NCBI RefSeq assembly: GCF_001552255.1
Contig: NZ_BCQV01000009.1
Span: forward strand, 16,139-80,138
Direction: 5' to 3'
Length of the DNA: 64,000 nt
DNA from: Alicyclobacillus shizuokensis NBRC 103103
GTDB taxonomy: Bacteria; Bacillota; Bacilli; Alicyclobacillales; Alicyclobacillaceae
Under the pieces are notes generated by a model that saw nothing but the letters and a program-made list of their open reading frames with translations, searched no databases and was not told the origin of the DNA. Positions 37,877 through 45,877 of this stretch are shown one piece after another (the first letter of the stretch is position 1; each line of letters opens with the position of its first letter). The translations under genes were made by a program, and so were the position numbers.

Positions 37877-38115
37877 CGCGGATTGTCCGGCGTCCTATTC
37901 AGATTGAATCATGGTGTGCGCATGTGCCGCAGCAGTTTCGCGATAAGGGAACTCTGCACCGGGTGGCCGATTGGCTCGATGTATGGAGGGAAATGGGGAA
38001 TTGGTGGGAGGGGGAGGGAGAACGGTGGATGATTCGGGTGATGACCGTGGATGGCCAAATCTTTGATCTGGAGTCGTCGGATGGACAATGGTGGCTGTAT
38101 AAGGTGTGGGATTAG
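37873..38115 (+). CDS. Small DUF6504-like protein in the SOS cassette
   Basis: The 80-residue product (MTRIVRRPIQIESW at the start) has the pattern P-I-x-V, a central LHRVADWLDVWREMGNWWEG and an ending RVMTVDGQIFDLESSDGQWW, rich in Trp and predicted to be a small beta-rich fold. It resembles the domain I know as DUF6504, which in other bacteria accompanies error-prone polymerases. The GTG overlaps the imuB stop (GTGA) and the stop lies just before the dnaE2 start, so it is made together with both. No function is established. It is a candidate third component of the mutasome. Confidence 0.72.
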   Translation: MTRIVRRPIQIESWCAHVPQQFRDKGTLHRVADWLDVWREMGNWWEGEGERWMIRVMTVDGQIFDLESSDGQWWLYKVWD

Positions 38116-38126
38116 GGGGATGCCGG

Positions 38127-41100
38127 GTGTTTGTACACCTTCACTGCCATTCTTCGTTTTCCTTTCAGGACGGCGCGTCCACGATTGAATCCTTGGTGGC
38201 GCAGGCGGCCGCCGAAAACATGCCGGCAATGGCATTGACAGACCACAATACGATTGCCGGCCTGCCCGAGTTTCATCACTGGGCGTCCGTATATGGGATT
38301 CAGCCGATTTCGGGGGCGGAGTTGACGCTGGAGGATGGGACGCACCTGACCGTGCTCGCGGAAACCCCTTTGGGTTACGAAAACCTCTGCCGATTGTTGA
38401 CCCTCGCTCACGAGGGCCGTCGGCGGCAGCCGGCTTTGCCGGAGCAGGAGCTGTTCCGGCACGGTCAAGGACTGATTGTGCTGTCCGGATGCCGCCGCGG
38501 CCGCATTCCCCAACTGGTTCTACAGCACCGGGCATCCGAGGCTAAAGAGACCGCCAGGCGCTATCATGATCAATTTCCAGGGGCGTTTTATTTGGAACTG
38601 CAGGGAGACGAATATCCTCGGACCCACTGGCTGAATCGGCAATTGGCAGACCTTGGGAAGGATCTGGATATTCCTTTGGTGGCCAGCAGCAATGTCCATC
38701 ACGCCACGCCTGAACAATTTCCTGTTTACGACATCTTATCCTGTATTCGTATGGGGATCGCCGTTCATGATCCGTCGGGGGAGCGGCCGCTCAATCCCAA
38801 TCGTTGGCTGCATGATGCGGCGGAAGCAAGGCGGCGATTCTCGGCGTATCCGCAAGCGTTGGAGAACACAATGCGGATTGCAGAACGCTGCCAAGTGGTC
38901 GTGAAGCTGAACCAGTCCCTGTTTCCAGCCTATCGGCTGCCCCGTGGTGAGACCAGCGCTGCCGCCTATCTGCGCAGGTTGGTTTGGCGCGGGGCGCGTG
39001 AGCGGTATCCGCATGTGGACGGGGAGCTGCGGGCCAGGCTGGATCATGAATTGACCATCATTGAACGCTTGGGTTATGTGGATTATTTCCTCGTGGTATG
39101 GGATATTGCCAACTTCGCGAGAAGTCGCCGCATCCGCTACGCTGGGCGGGGGTCCGCGGCAGATTCGGCCGTAGCCTATTGCCTGTACATTACCGACGTC
39201 GATGCGGCGGGGCGAGGATTGTTGTTTGAACGGTTTTTGAGTCTGGAACGGGCAGAGAAACCGGACATTGATATCGACTTTGACAGTCGGCGCCGGGATG
39301 AAGTGATGGAGTATGTGTACCGGACGTATGGAGAGCAGCATGTGGCGCGGGTGGCGACGTATCAAACGTTTCGGGGCAAATCGGCCATCCGCGCGGTGGG
39401 AGCTGCGCTCGCCCTGCCCGAGGATCTGGTGGATCAGCTGGCCAAGCGGATTCCTTGGGGAACACGGGCGGATCGACTGGAAGAGGTGTTGCAGCGGGTG
39501 CCAGAACTCAGGCCATATCGGGCGCATCAGCGGCAATTCGCCTGGCTGTGGCGATTGGCCGCTAGCATAGCCGGCTTTCCTCGCCACTTTGGTTTACACC
39601 TGGGGGGTGTGGTCATCAGCAGCCGTCCTTTGTTTGCAGTGACTTCGCTGCAGCCGTCTGCCAAAGGAGAGCGAATGATTCCGTTCGATAAGGAGGCGGC
39701 GGAGATGGTGGGCTTGGTCAAGCTGGACTTATTGTCGCTGCGCACGATGTCCGCGATTGACGATGCCATCGGATTGCGGGAGAGTCAACAGATGGCCTTG
39801 GATTACGAAGCCATACCGCTGGATGACCAGGCGACGTTCCGCAGGCTGGGGCGGGGAGAGACGGTCGGTGTTTTTCAGTTGGAGAGCCCCGCACAGCGCG
39901 CGCTGCAAACCCGTCTGCAACCGGATCGCTTGGAAGATATTGTGGCCAGTGTCGCTCTGATTCGACCCGGCCCTATCAAGGGCAATATGGTTGATCCGTT
40001 TTTGCGCCGGCGCAAAGGGCTTGAACCGGTTTCCTATTTGCATCCAAAATTAGAACCCATTCTTGGCAAGACCTATGGGGTGGTGCTGTTTCAAGAACAA
40101 GTGATTGAGATTGCCACAGCGATTGCCGAATTCACGCCCGGCGAAGCTGACCAGTTGCGGAGGGTGATGAGCCATGCCCGCTCCACAGCAGAGATGGAGA
40201 GGATAGGCGAGCAATTCCTCGCCAAGGCGGCGCAAGCGGGGGTGGAGGAGGAGGTGGCCAAAACCATCTTCTCATATATCCAGGGATATGCCAGTTATGG
40301 ATTTTGTGAGGCGCACGCTGCAGCTTTTGCCACCACCGCGTATAAGACGGCGTATTTGCTGGAGCATTACCCGGCCGAATTTTATGCGGCCGTCTTGAAT
40401 CAGTACCCGATGGGGTACTACCCGATTCACGTGATTGTGGCAGAGGCCAGACGGCGAGGGATCTCTGTGCTGGGTGTGGACATCAATGCCAGTGAGTGGT
40501 CCTGCCGTGTCACCGATGGGCAAATTCGCTTGGGGTTTCGTTTGCTGAAGGGAAGTCAAGAGACGCTGATTCGCACTCTGGTGGACGAGCGCCGGGCTCA
40601 TGGACCCTATCGTTCGGTCTGCGACGTGCTTTGCCGTGTCCCGCAGCTGGACACCCTGTTAGCTCAGCACCTGATTCGGGTGGGAGCGTTCGATGCTTTG
40701 GACTCCCGACGGCGGCACTTGCTGTGGCGGCTGCCGGAATGGCTGCGTCTGCGCCACGCCCGGCATGCGAGACTGCCCCTGTTGCCGGATGCGCTGATGA
40801 GGGACGGCGAGGGCGGGCGGACGCGTCGGGACGATGGACCCGGGGATTTGCCTTTTGCCGTAAAGTTGGCGGATGAGTACAGTCTGTTGGGGGTGGGCCT
40901 TTCCGGACACTGGCTGGAACTGTATCGCCCTTTTTTGACCAAGAACGGTTACGTACCCATTCAAAATTTGGATTCTGCTGAGGATGGAGAAGAAGTGTGG
41001 GTGGCCGGTTTGGTGGTCTGTCCCCATCGGCCGCCTACCAAGAGCGGGCGTACGGTTGTCTTTTTTTCACTGGAGGACGAAAGTGGCATCGTCGACGCGA

Positions 41101-41252
41101 CGATGTTTGAGTCGGTGTATCGGCGAAGCGGCGCTGTCGTATTTACTCCCCAAGGTCGCATTGTCGGGGTGCGCGGGCGTATTCAGCGCCGGTGCGGTGC
41201 CCGTCCCAGTCTGATAGCATGGGAGGTTTTGCCGCTTCATACAGGCCTGTAA
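38127..41252 (+). CDS. dnaE2: Error-prone DNA polymerase III alpha subunit, DnaE2/ImuC type
   Basis: This 1041-residue C-family polymerase begins with a PHP domain (HLHCHSSFSFQDG, ALTDHN, SNVHHATPEQ). The catalytic core has YAGRGSAADSAVAYCLYITD and PDIDIDFDSRRRDEVMEY (aspartates near residue 378), then HFGLHLGGVVIS, GLVKLDLLSLRTMS and VGVFQLESPAQR. An OB-fold lies at the C-terminus. The shorter length, its place after imuB and LexA control mark it as the mutagenic DnaE2/ImuC rather than the replicative enzyme. GTG at 38127 has AGGGGGA at 6-7 bases. GTG at 38106 is an alternative. Confidence 0.93.
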   Translation: MFVHLHCHSSFSFQDGASTIESLVAQAAAENMPAMALTDHNTIAGLPEFHHWASVYGIQPISGAELTLEDGTHLTVLAETPLGYENLCRLLTLAHEGRRRQPALPEQELFRHGQGLIVLSGCRRGRIPQLVLQHRASEAKETARRYHDQFPGAFYLELQGDEYPRTHWLNRQLADLGKDLDIPLVASSNVHHATPEQFPVYDILSCIRMGIAVHDPSGERPLNPNRWLHDAAEARRRFSAYPQALENTMRIAERCQVVVKLNQSLFPAYRLPRGETSAAAYLRRLVWRGARERYPHVDGELRARLDHELTIIERLGYVDYFLVVWDIANFARSRRIRYAGRGSAADSAVAYCLYITDVDAAGRGLLFERFLSLERAEKPDIDIDFDSRRRDEVMEYVYRTYGEQHVARVATYQTFRGKSAIRAVGAALALPEDLVDQLAKRIPWGTRADRLEEVLQRVPELRPYRAHQRQFAWLWRLAASIAGFPRHFGLHLGGVVISSRPLFAVTSLQPSAKGERMIPFDKEAAEMVGLVKLDLLSLRTMSAIDDAIGLRESQQMALDYEAIPLDDQATFRRLGRGETVGVFQLESPAQRALQTRLQPDRLEDIVASVALIRPGPIKGNMVDPFLRRRKGLEPVSYLHPKLEPILGKTYGVVLFQEQVIEIATAIAEFTPGEADQLRRVMSHARSTAEMERIGEQFLAKAAQAGVEEEVAKTIFSYIQGYASYGFCEAHAAAFATTAYKTAYLLEHYPAEFYAAVLNQYPMGYYPIHVIVAEARRRGISVLGVDINASEWSCRVTDGQIRLGFRLLKGSQETLIRTLVDERRAHGPYRSVCDVLCRVPQLDTLLAQHLIRVGAFDALDSRRRHLLWRLPEWLRLRHARHARLPLLPDALMRDGEGGRTRRDDGPGDLPFAVKLADEYSLLGVGLSGHWLELYRPFLTKNGYVPIQNLDSAEDGEEVWVAGLVVCPHRPPTKSGRTVVFFSLEDESGIVDATMFESVYRRSGAVVFTPQGRIVGVRGRIQRRCGARPSLIAWEVLPLHTGL

Positions 41253-41460
41253 TCTCCTCTCTCGGTTGGCCTTGCCCTGTTTCATCCGGTAAGATGGATT
41301 TTGTTGTCGCGTGCATCTGGGTGAGTGGATGTCCGGGGCACCATCCGATAGAACATTGAAATACTTTTTTGTGAATGATCGGATTGAAAACAGGGGATTA
41401 CCAGTCAGCCGCAGAATACATGGGGCGTGCCAGACCAATCTGAACGAGGGAGGATGACGG

Positions 41461-42537
41461 ATGCATCTGTCTACTGTAACCCGGTTTTCCTGGCTGCGCT
41501 TGCCTGTATTGGCCGCCGCCCTCGCTGTGACCATGGGGCTTCTGCCGGCTTGCGGGAAGACCACGTTGGCTGCAGACAACGGTCGTTTTCCCGCGCCGGT
41601 CGAGGAAGGCGGGGCGACGCTCGACTGGGGGCAAGACGTCAAGACGCAGGCCCTGCGGATGATTCGCCACAGCCACCGTTACTGCTATCTTGACGTGTAT
41701 GAGTTGTCGGACCCGGATATCCTCAAGGCTCTTGTCGCGGCGAAACAACGCCAGGTGGATGTGCGGGTGGTCGTCGATGCGACAGAAAGCCATTCGCAGC
41801 AAGACGCTGTCCCCATGCTGGAGCACGCAGGGGTTCCCGTACAATCTCTGCACATTCATCAGGGCATTTCGCACATCAAGATGCTGCTGGCGGATGGCGG
41901 CGATTCCGGGGTGTTGCTGGGCGGAATGAACTTCGGGGACAGCAGCTGGGAAAACAATGATGCGTCCGTTTACATCCGGCATCCCAATCCGTCGTTTCTC
42001 GCTTTGTTCCATTGGGACTGGAAACGCGCACAGGGTCTGCCCGCCGCAGCACCCAAGACTCAACCGCCCCTCGTCACCGACGGGCAGATTGAGACACAGG
42101 TCATCCAAGCGATTCAATCGGCTCACCAACTGGTGTGCTTAGAAGCGTTTGACCTGACGGATCGTGACGTCCTCAACGCCCTCATCGAGGCCGTCAACCG
42201 TGGGATCATCGTGGAGGTGTTGCTGGACCCCAATCAACCCTACAATCGCAAAGCCGCCGAGGAGCTGCGCGACGCAGGGGCGACCGTTCGCTTCTATCGA
42301 CCCTACGGCGAAGAGTGGATGCACGCCAAGATACTCGATGTGGATCATGGAACTACCTTCATCATCGGGAGTGCCAATTTCAGCCACCAAGCGTATACCT
42401 ACAACCATGAGGGTGATTTGGAATTTCACCATATGAAGCGGTTCGACGCCTCTTTCCAAGCCAATTTTTCAATTCAAATCTCACGCGGCACCGACTATCC
42501 GGTGGCCAGCGCTCGGTCCGATGAGGGTGGAGACTGA
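41461..42537 (+). CDS. Phospholipase D-like lipoprotein
   Basis: The 358-residue protein has a signal peptide with lipobox LLPAC (Cys31), so it should be anchored outside the membrane. It contains two HKD motifs, HIKMLLAD (His138, Lys140, Asp145) and HAKILDVD (His288, Lys290, Asp295), each followed by G-G/S-x-NF. Both sites are complete, so a phosphodiesterase or phosphatidyltransferase reaction is likely. The extracellular position favours lipid hydrolysis or an unknown substrate over cardiolipin synthesis. GGGAGGATG precedes the ATG. The next gene follows after 4 bases. Confidence 0.88.
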   Translation: MHLSTVTRFSWLRLPVLAAALAVTMGLLPACGKTTLAADNGRFPAPVEEGGATLDWGQDVKTQALRMIRHSHRYCYLDVYELSDPDILKALVAAKQRQVDVRVVVDATESHSQQDAVPMLEHAGVPVQSLHIHQGISHIKMLLADGGDSGVLLGGMNFGDSSWENNDASVYIRHPNPSFLALFHWDWKRAQGLPAAAPKTQPPLVTDGQIETQVIQAIQSAHQLVCLEAFDLTDRDVLNALIEAVNRGIIVEVLLDPNQPYNRKAAEELRDAGATVRFYRPYGEEWMHAKILDVDHGTTFIIGSANFSHQAYTYNHEGDLEFHHMKRFDASFQANFSIQISRGTDYPVASARSDEGGD

Positions 42538-42541
42538 ATCG

Positions 42542-43072
42542 ATGACGTTCGAACGTGTGCAGCCCTATGATGAGCGATGGGTGATGTATGTATGCGGTTT
42601 GTGGCGGCGATGGCCTACACTCAATGCCTGTATGATGGTCATTGCGCGCTGGACACCGATTGTCATGGTCTGCGTCATCGCTGCGGCCGCCTTGTCCCAG
42701 ACATCGTCTGCGACGCGCCTGGCCGGGTTTTCGGCGATAGCAGCCGCCGTCTTGGCGCGTGCCATCAACGAATTGGTGACCCGAGTGTTTCGGCGTCCGC
42801 GCCCGTTTGAGCGACTGTCGTTTCTGCCGTTGCTTGCGCATGAACGCGGCGGCTCCTTTCCCAGCAACCATGCCACGGGCGCCTTCGCCTTGGCGGTGAG
42901 TATGACGGGCGTGCCTGGGGTGGGGCTCATCCTGTTCGTACTGGCCGTGCTCCTGGCCATATCGCGCGTGTACGTAGGACTGCACTATCCCACGGATGTT
43001 CTGGCCGGGGTTCTGCACGGGACCTTTGTGGCGGTCGTGGTTTCCACTGCTGTGAGCGTATGGCTGGCGTAA
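42542..43072 (+). CDS. PAP2-family phosphatase (undecaprenyl-pyrophosphatase-like)
   Basis: The 176-residue integral membrane protein has the three PAP2 motifs: RVFRRPRPF, the PSNH in GGSFPSNHATGAFA, and SRVYVGLHYPTDVLAG with the catalytic His and Asp. Size and motif spacing resemble BcrC-type undecaprenyl pyrophosphate phosphatases of the cell-wall lipid cycle, but phosphatidic acid or PGP phosphatase activity is possible. The ATG at 42542 is preceded by GGAG at 9 bases. It is adjacent to the phospholipase D-like gene, which hints at a shared lipid role. Confidence 0.9.
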   Translation: MTFERVQPYDERWVMYVCGLWRRWPTLNACMMVIARWTPIVMVCVIAAAALSQTSSATRLAGFSAIAAAVLARAINELVTRVFRRPRPFERLSFLPLLAHERGGSFPSNHATGAFALAVSMTGVPGVGLILFVLAVLLAISRVYVGLHYPTDVLAGVLHGTFVAVVVSTAVSVWLA

Positions 43073-43124
43073 TGCATAGTTCCCCATGTACCTGTGCACG
43101 GTAGAGCCCAGGAGGCTGATCAGC

Positions 43125-43559
43125 ATGCGTTGCCGCTCGTTCGTTTGGCGTGCCCGCAGGTTTTGGCATCGTTGCCGCTGGTTTGCGGTGGTGTTCATCG
43201 TTTTGACTGGAATCGTCTCGGTCGATCCGCTTCCGTTTGGTCCTTTCCTCCAGGTTCCCCAGGTATTCGCACAGACCGCCGTTCGAGTGGTGCTCCGCGA
43301 TGGGGCCATTTCTCCTGGGCAGATTGAGGCGCGCGTGGGCCAAGCCGTTAACCTGACGGTGGTCAATCAAGGACGCCAGGTGCATAACTTAGTCATCCCG
43401 GACTTTTACGTGTTCTTGCCCAATCTACCTGCCGGGGGACAGACCACCGCTTCCTTCACACCCGATAGGTCCGGACGGTTTCCGTTTTATTCGGACCGGT
43501 TGATGCAGGGCAAACGTGTGCCCGAGCCCGGCATGCGGGGCACCCTCGTCGTCCGCTGA
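43125..43559 (+). CDS. Secreted cupredoxin-fold protein with missing copper ligands
   Basis: This 144-residue protein has a long basic signal region and a hydrophobic helix (FAVVFIVLTGIVSV), with likely cleavage near VFAQ. The domain that follows has cupredoxin spacing: one histidine in QVHNLVIP (His87) and a terminal GMRG (Met137). The usual copper cysteine is Ser123 in FYSDRLMQG and the second histidine is absent, so type 1 copper binding seems lost. The ATG at 43125 has AGGAGG 9 bases upstream. It may act as a structural or protein-binding domain. Confidence 0.7.
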   Translation: MRCRSFVWRARRFWHRCRWFAVVFIVLTGIVSVDPLPFGPFLQVPQVFAQTAVRVVLRDGAISPGQIEARVGQAVNLTVVNQGRQVHNLVIPDFYVFLPNLPAGGQTTASFTPDRSGRFPFYSDRLMQGKRVPEPGMRGTLVVR

Positions 43560-43676
43560 GGCGCCTTCATGCTATGATTTCATGCTATACTTTGATGTGA
43601 CATGATGGCTCATGGCCATCAGCGGTCTGACCACAAGGGCAGAAGGATTCAATCAGGAGGACAGGGGGCCGAGAGG

Positions 43677-44123
43677 ATGGCGAGCACGATGCGGGTCACG
43701 GCAAACTGGTTAGGGCGGCGCCACTTCGCAGCGGTTGGTCCCTCCGGCTGCCAAGTGGAAATGGATGCGGCGGCTGAGGTTGGCGGTGAAGGCCACGGAG
43801 CGCGTCCCATGGAGTTGTTGCTGATGGGGCTCATCGGATGCACGGGCATTGACGTCACCATGATTCTCGAACGCATGCGCCAGCCCCTGAGTTCCTTAAC
43901 GATTGAGGCGAATGGGACGCGGCGCGAGGAGTATCCACAGAAGTTTACGGAAATCCACCTCTATTATCGAATGGCGGGGGATGTGGATGCGGATAAGGCG
44001 TGGCGCGCGATTCACCTGAGCGAAGACAAATACTGCAGCGCTTCGGCCTCGCTCCAAGCAGAGATTGTGCCCCATTTAATTCTCAACGGGCAAGAGGTTG
44101 CAGACGTCATGGCACCCGCGTGA
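43677..44123 (+). CDS. OsmC-family thiol peroxidase-like protein
   Basis: The 148-residue protein is an OsmC/Ohr-type fold. It has the first conserved cysteine in LIGCTGIDVTMIL and the second in EDKYCSASASL, the arrangement of OsmC-like proteins that reduce organic hydroperoxides. RPMELLLMGLIGC is the typical PxELLLxxLxxC signature. The ATG at 43677 has AGGGGG 8 bases upstream. Substrate preference is not evident. Confidence 0.9.
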   Translation: MASTMRVTANWLGRRHFAAVGPSGCQVEMDAAAEVGGEGHGARPMELLLMGLIGCTGIDVTMILERMRQPLSSLTIEANGTRREEYPQKFTEIHLYYRMAGDVDADKAWRAIHLSEDKYCSASASLQAEIVPHLILNGQEVADVMAPA

Positions 44124-44206
44124 CGTTCCGCTGTGCGGGCGGCGGCTCGCCGCCCACCCGCTTTGCCTGCCCCGTGGGTGCGGCGGCGCCGTCACTTGTC
44201 ACGGAT

Positions 44207-44551
44207 TCAGCCGGGCGGCCACTGCAGCTGCCGACCGCCGACGACGTGATAGTGCAGATGTGGGATGGTCTGCTGCCCGTGGCGCCCGATGTTGGTCACG
44301 ATGCGGTATCCGTCCGCGGCAATGCCAAGGTCTTCTGCGACCTTTTGGACCGCCAGGTGCAGCCGCCCAATCAAGGCGCAATCCTCCTCTTGAATATGGT
44401 GTGCGGAGGGAATGTGCTTTTTCGGGATGACCAGGACATGCACGGGAGCCTGCGGCTGAATGTCTTCAAACGCCAGCAGGTCTTCGCTTTCGTAGACCTT
44501 TTTGGCCGGCACCGCGCCCGCGACAATCTTGCAAAACAGGCAATCTTCCAC
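44207..44551 (-). CDS. HIT-family nucleotide hydrolase (HinT-like)
   Basis: The 114-residue protein has the histidine triad HLHYHVVGG (His98, His100, His102) and the N-terminal DCLFCKIVAGAVPAKKVYE, ending in WPPG as in HinT-type enzymes. These hydrolyse purine nucleoside phosphoramidates or mixed AMP anhydrides in the cytoplasm. Cysteines at the N-terminus (CLFC) could bind zinc. GTG at 44551 has GAGG 7 bases upstream. The gene is convergent with osmC and divergent from dat. Confidence 0.94.
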   Translation of the reverse strand: MEDCLFCKIVAGAVPAKKVYESEDLLAFEDIQPQAPVHVLVIPKKHIPSAHHIQEEDCALIGRLHLAVQKVAEDLGIAADGYRIVTNIGRHGQQTIPHLHYHVVGGRQLQWPPG

Positions 44552-44731
44552 CTTTCCACCTCGTTCCTCGGCAACGTAGACTTCAGCAAGATTGTAGGAC
44601 AATCGGGTGTCTGACTTCAAACGCTGAGTTCCAAGCCAGGTCTCTGTGCGCGGCGCTGGATTGATTCCTGTCTCGCTTTTCTCGTACTGTATGGGCAAGC
44701 AACAGCATGTATGGATGCGGAGGTATGCACC

Positions 44732-45670
44732 ATGTCCACCCTTTACTTTTATGACGGTCACTTTTACGAGGGAGACCCGGCGGCGGTGCCCCTGGAAGAC
44801 AGGGGGCATGAATTTGGCGACGGTGTGTACGAGGTTGTGCGGGTGTACGGAGGCCGACCATTTCTCTTGGATTGGCACCTGGAGCGATTTGAACGCAGCT
44901 GCTCCGCCATCGCTTTGCACAACCCGTTGCCGCGCGCGGATTGGATCCGGCTGATTCACGAGGCCGTCCTCCGCAGCCATGAGTCTGAGGCCCAGGTCTA
45001 CTGGCAGCTGACACGAGGGGCGGCGCCGCGCGTTCACTGGTTTCCCCAGACCGATTCGAAGATCACATTGATTGTTCGTCCGCAGACCGCTGCTGCGTCG
45101 ACGGGCGGCGCCACGCTGCTGGCATACCCGGATGAGCGGTGGGCCAATGTCTTCGTCAAGACCATCAATCTTTTGCCCAATGTCCTGGCGAAGGAATCAG
45201 CTCACCGCGCGGGCGCTGACGAAGCGCTGTTGGTGCGCGGCGGCGTGATCACCGAAGGAGCGGGCAGCAACGCCTGGTTTGTCTCGGAAGGAAAGTTGTA
45301 CACGCATCCAGCGGATCGCCACATCCTCCCTGGAGTAACGCGCCGCCTGGTGCTGCAGTTGGCCCAATCCCTCGGTATCCCAACGGAAGAGCGGGCTGTG
45401 ACGTTGTCCCAATTGAAGAACGTCGAAGAGGTCTTTATGACGGGCACAACCACGGAAATCTTGCCCGTACAAAAAATTATCGCCGAGTCATCATTGCTCA
45501 ACCAATTATCCACGCCGCAGGAGGCCCCACCGGAATCCCTGCTTTACGAGTGTGTCCATCCGGTGGAGCTCTGGGCGCAGACGGGCGAGGCCCCGGTGAC
45601 GGAGCGGCTGCGCGCCGCCTTCGCGGAAGCGGTCGCTCACTGTCGCAACCACGCGCCGATGAGTCCCTGA
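44732..45670 (+). CDS. dat: D-amino-acid aminotransferase-type class IV PLP enzyme
   Basis: The enzyme exchanges amino groups between D-amino acids and 2-keto acids, supplying D-glutamate or D-alanine. It has 312 residues. The PLP lysine is Lys143 in VFVKTINLLPN, followed by the class IV signature EGAGSNAWFV and TGTTTEILPV. DRGHEFGDGVYEVVRVY is the usual N-terminal motif. Aminodeoxychorismate lyase and branched-chain aminotransferase are less likely. GGAGG lies 9 bases before the ATG. Confidence 0.88.
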   Translation: MSTLYFYDGHFYEGDPAAVPLEDRGHEFGDGVYEVVRVYGGRPFLLDWHLERFERSCSAIALHNPLPRADWIRLIHEAVLRSHESEAQVYWQLTRGAAPRVHWFPQTDSKITLIVRPQTAAASTGGATLLAYPDERWANVFVKTINLLPNVLAKESAHRAGADEALLVRGGVITEGAGSNAWFVSEGKLYTHPADRHILPGVTRRLVLQLAQSLGIPTEERAVTLSQLKNVEEVFMTGTTTEILPVQKIIAESSLLNQLSTPQEAPPESLLYECVHPVELWAQTGEAPVTERLRAAFAEAVAHCRNHAPMSP

Positions 45671-45790
45671 ATGGATGGGAAGCCGTAAACCACACGTCCG
45701 TGGCCCGCACGCTTGGCGCCGGTTGCCGATCTGTTCGTCGAGCTGCCATCCGGCGCCCCCAGTCCCGAGCCGGACTGTCTCTAGGTAGTC

Positions 45791-45845
45791 TGTTCAATTT
45801 GGCAGCGGTTTGCTATGATAATAGAAAATCTACCGACTGGTCGGT
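45791..45845 (+). promoter_or_regulatory. fadN promoter and TetR-type operator
   Basis: TGTTCA (45791-45796) and TATGAT (45814-45819) are 17 bases apart. The inverted repeat ACCGAC-TG-GTCGGT (45832-45845) lies just after the -10. It has the shape of operators bound by TetR-family fatty-acid regulators such as Thermus PfmR, and is unlike the TGAATGA box in front of fadR. Confidence 0.65.
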
Positions 45846-45877
45846 TTGGATTGAGTCGGTGTGAGGGGGATGAGACG

